In this document: positions 62,321 to 64,000 of the stretch, in pieces
Numbering within the stretch: position 1 is the first letter of the stretch
Layout: every line of letters starts with the position of its first letter
NCBI GenBank assembly: GCA_900772095.1
Contig: CAAGQJ010000026.1
Coordinates: 1 to 64,000, forward strand
Reading direction: 5' to 3'
Length of the DNA stretch: 64,000 nucleotides
Origin: Bacilli bacterium
Lineage (GTDB): Bacteria > Bacillota_I > Bacilli_A > RF39 > UBA660
Notes under the pieces: model-generated
What the model was told of the DNA's origin: nothing
Database searches by the model: none
Seen by the model: the letters and a program-made list of their open reading frames with translations, nothing else
Program-made: the position numbers and the translations under genes

Positions 62321-62460
62321 AATGAAAATGTTATTTTACCTGCTATTGTTTCTATGGTAAATGTTGAACCTTTAGTAGTTCTTTCTGCCAATTTACACAT
62401 TAACTCCTGTAGAGTAGGGTAGTAGGTATTAATTGTCTTCTTTAATTCATTACTAATCAT
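62317..62460 (-). CDS. 47-residue hypothetical protein
   Basis: This short frame runs from ATG at 62460 to TGA at 62317 and fills the gap between its neighbours exactly. Its ATG overlaps the upstream stop, and its TGA overlaps the helicase ATG (ATGA). The peptide starts MISNELKKTINTYYP and ends TIAGKITFSL, polar and probably folded with helix then strands. The double overlap is strong evidence for a real, translationally coupled gene. No function can be read. Confidence 0.6.
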   Translation of the reverse strand: MISNELKKTINTYYPTLQELMCKLAERTTKGSTFTIETIAGKITFSL

Positions 62461-62938
62461 GCTCTTTCAGAAGTTCTTCAAGGTGTTTCTTTTCATTAAG
62501 GTACAGTCTGGTGTACTTATTATAAACATAAGCAATACAGTTAGTATCATTAATAGGGGTATTTTCAAATGACCATTCTTTACCTTTAAGAAGAGTTGCA
62601 TAATACTTTGTATACTTCATTAGGAGAGTATAAATGAACTTATACAGCTTAATCTTAGCTCTACATTCTGCAATTCTTTCAGCTAATACAGGATCATCTT
62701 TATCCTCTTTTGACCTAACAGCTTTTCCTGTAACAATAACATTAATAATACCTTGCCAATGATAAACTTTTACTCTTGGATTAATTTTATCTGTCATCCA
62801 ATCCTGTATTTCCTTAGGCATTGAGTACATTACATCCATAGGAATCTTCAAATCACCTTTAAGAGTTACAACAGTTGCTCTGTCATTGAACTTCTGTACT
62901 TTCTTGTACATTAGGTCTTTAAAACTTACTTTCCACAT
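62453..62938 (-). CDS. hypothetical protein upstream of helicase
   Basis: The 161-residue product has a beta-type N-terminal half (KVSFKDLMYKKVQKFN, VTLKGDLKIPMD, VYHWQGIINVIVTG) followed by a long basic helical segment with Tyr and Lys repeats (LLMKYTKYYATLLKGKEW). It lies between two conserved replication-region genes. A part in helicase loading or origin function is possible from position; no motif shows it. Confidence 0.5.
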   Translation of the reverse strand: MWKVSFKDLMYKKVQKFNDRATVVTLKGDLKIPMDVMYSMPKEIQDWMTDKINPRVKVYHWQGIINVIVTGKAVRSKEDKDDPVLAERIAECRAKIKLYKFIYTLLMKYTKYYATLLKGKEWSFENTPINDTNCIAYVYNKYTRLYLNEKKHLEELLKEHD

Positions 62939-62951
62939 AATTATATTCTCT

Positions 62952-63548
62952 TTAGTTTCTACTATTCATTAACCAATCATCACCATCTACAATAGCAGAT
63001 GGAGTATCTTCTGTCTTATTCTCCAAGAATGTAGCCAAGTCTGAGATTTCTTCTACATGAACTTCATCATCAGCCATCAGCTTTCTATCATCTTTCATAA
63101 TAAAATACTTTGCCAGACGCATTCCTCTATATCCCTTAGGTGCATAAGATGCTACATATCTCTTGGTGGCATCAATAATGTCCTCATCAGTAACATCACC
63201 ATATATAGTGAGGAATTTCTTGAGTTTATTCTTAATCTCTGTCTTGTTACATCTAAAGTAGAATGGAGATGCAGTACCATTAGCATACATCATCTTCTGT
63301 TTAGGGAAGCACTCCTGTACCTTAGTAGCTAGAGCTTCAAACCTTTCATCTTCAGTATCTATAAGATTCTTGATGGTATCTTTCCATTTTGAATCAACAC
63401 TCTGTCCCATAATACCTAGAACATGCCTATTAATCATGTTGTCAAAGGTACATTTATAGTTTCCCATACTTACAGCTGCTGCTATAAGTGCTTCCTGTAA
63501 GGTGAGTTTATTCTTTAGACATGTCTTTTCATCTAATGTTATCTTCAT
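62952..63548 (-). CDS. hypothetical replication-region protein
   Basis: The 198-residue protein is mainly helical. Segments RHVLGIMGQSVDSKWKDTIK (about residues 43-62) and DVTDEDIIDATKRYVASYAP (about 119-138) suggest a helical bundle of the type seen in helicase-loader or replisome-organiser proteins of Bacteroidota phages. This likeness is weak. The C-terminus is acidic (DGDDWLMNSRN). It begins 3 bases before the 125-residue neighbour ends, close enough for co-translation. Confidence 0.5.
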   Translation of the reverse strand: MKITLDEKTCLKNKLTLQEALIAAAVSMGNYKCTFDNMINRHVLGIMGQSVDSKWKDTIKNLIDTEDERFEALATKVQECFPKQKMMYANGTASPFYFRCNKTEIKNKLKKFLTIYGDVTDEDIIDATKRYVASYAPKGYRGMRLAKYFIMKDDRKLMADDEVHVEEISDLATFLENKTEDTPSAIVDGDDWLMNSRN

Positions 63549-63550
63549 AA

Positions 63551-63928
63551 TTAAAATGATTTAATGTAATCTTTTTGGTGTTCTATATGTGAACTTATTG
63601 TATCAATGGCTTTACTCATTTCAAGACGTGCTTGAAATAGCTTGTCTTCATACTTTAAAAGCATTGTTTTAAACTGAATGAAAGCTTCTTTTTCAGCCTT
63701 GGCTCTAGCAATTTTCTTACCTACCTCAATGTTGAAAGTGTCTCCTGCAATCTTATTGAGTCTTGCGATACCTATAGTATTGATACACTGATTTGCACCA
63801 GCTTCCATACTTAAAGGTGTACGGAAGTATGCCAGAGCAACAACTACACCTTTTTCCTCATTTACTTTATAGGTAATGTCTCTAAATTGAAGTTTGAGAC
63901 ATTCCTTTAAATCCTCTTGAATATACAT
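63551..63928 (-). CDS. hypothetical protein
   Basis: This 125-residue product has an alpha/beta N-terminal half (FRDITYKVNEEKGVVVALAY, then NTIGIARLNKIAGDTFNIEV), with the segment KKIARAKAEKEAF typical of a basic, nucleic-acid-type helix, and a helical C-terminal part. It lies at the upstream end of the operon in this window. No family is recognised, though phage proteins with this YFRTP...GIARL pattern are familiar from Bacteroidota phages. Confidence 0.5.
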   Translation of the reverse strand: MYIQEDLKECLKLQFRDITYKVNEEKGVVVALAYFRTPLSMEAGANQCINTIGIARLNKIAGDTFNIEVGKKIARAKAEKEAFIQFKTMLLKYEDKLFQARLEMSKAIDTISSHIEHQKDYIKSF

Positions 63929-63947
63929 ATTATTTAAAGTTTAAATG

Positions 63948-64000
63948 TTATCTGTTATTCTCTATGATAGTCATAAACATGGAGTCTATACTATCATCCT
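63948..64000 (-). CDS. partial gene at window edge
   Basis: The last 17 codons of a minus-strand gene end in TAA at 63948-63950. The residues (DDSIDSMFMTIIENNR) continue beyond the window. The frame is uninterrupted to the edge and lies 19 bases upstream of the next start, consistent with the same operon. Product unknown. Confidence 0.5.
   Translation of the reverse strand, partial: DDSIDSMFMTIIENNR

Noticed and set aside
1..64000. Stop-codon reassignment (TAG to Gln or TGA to Trp), known in some crAss-like groups
   Set aside because: Genes of all sizes end in TAA, TAG or TGA at sensible places, giant genes have no internal TAG or TGA, and Trp is encoded by TGG.
1..64000. tRNA genes, CRISPR arrays or insertion sequences
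   Set aside because: No cloverleaf-like segments, no regularly spaced repeats and no transposase motifs were seen on reading. A covariance-based search would be needed to exclude a divergent tRNA.

Overview
The window looks like about 64 kb of a strictly lytic, A+T-rich, tailed dsDNA phage infecting an anaerobic member of the Bacteroidota, most likely a crAss-like phage (order Crassvirales). Three things support this. The giant 3863-residue protein carries a DFDVD metal-binding motif of the kind found in virion-packaged crAss-like RNA polymerases. The set of portal, uracil-DNA glycosylase, ThyX, dUTPase, family A DNA polymerase, DnaB, Sak4-like ATPase and PD-(D/E)XK nucleases fits that group. 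Promoter elements of the Bacteroidota type (TTTG, about 20 bases, TAnnTTTG) precede several operons. The standard code is used: genes end in TAA, TAG and TGA, and no tRNA gene or CRISPR array is visible.

Layout. 1-190: a perfect promoter, a strong palindrome and a terminator, read here as a candidate small RNA. 189-7990 (minus): a small membrane protein and a 2440-residue giant protein. 8309-17828 (plus): a membrane protein, an HTH protein, a probable structural protein, three conserved small proteins, a GIY-YIG homing endonuclease, the portal, a zincin, a lipoprotein and a double-lysozyme protein. 17887-20100: a short mixed-strand block. 20121-35603 (minus): a two-gene operon for a 1295-residue protein and the giant polymerase. 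35746-64000 (minus): one long, tightly packed early/replication region with many ATGA overlaps.

How the genes fit together. From upstream to downstream on the minus strand, the last region encodes DnaB, Sak4-like ATPase, SSB-like protein and primase. Next comes a ubiquitin-like cassette: a beta-grasp protein, an unknown protein, a JAB peptidase, an E1/ThiF enzyme and another unknown. UDG and two PD-(D/E)XK nucleases follow, then anaerobic ribonucleotide reductase NrdD/NrdG, dUTPase, an aspartyl protease, DNA polymerase A, ThyX and a polynucleotide kinase. This gives self-sufficient dNTP supply without oxygen, uracil exclusion, DNA replication and recombination. The head, terminase and tail genes other than the portal are not in the window.

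Most notable items. (1) The ubiquitin-like conjugation cassette. (2) Two unrelated homing endonucleases (GIY-YIG before portal, HNH before thyX), each sitting behind a leftover copy of the 5' end of the target gene, with the intact gene carrying a recoded 5' end and starting inside the endonuclease stop codon (ATGA). (3) The giant polymerase fused to zincin, SF1 helicase and apparent GNAT-like and ADP-ribosyltransferase-like domains. (4) The candidate structured small RNA. (5) A NUMOD1-only protein. (6) A retropepsin-like protease in the replication operon. All function calls come from motif reading by eye; no search or structure prediction was run.
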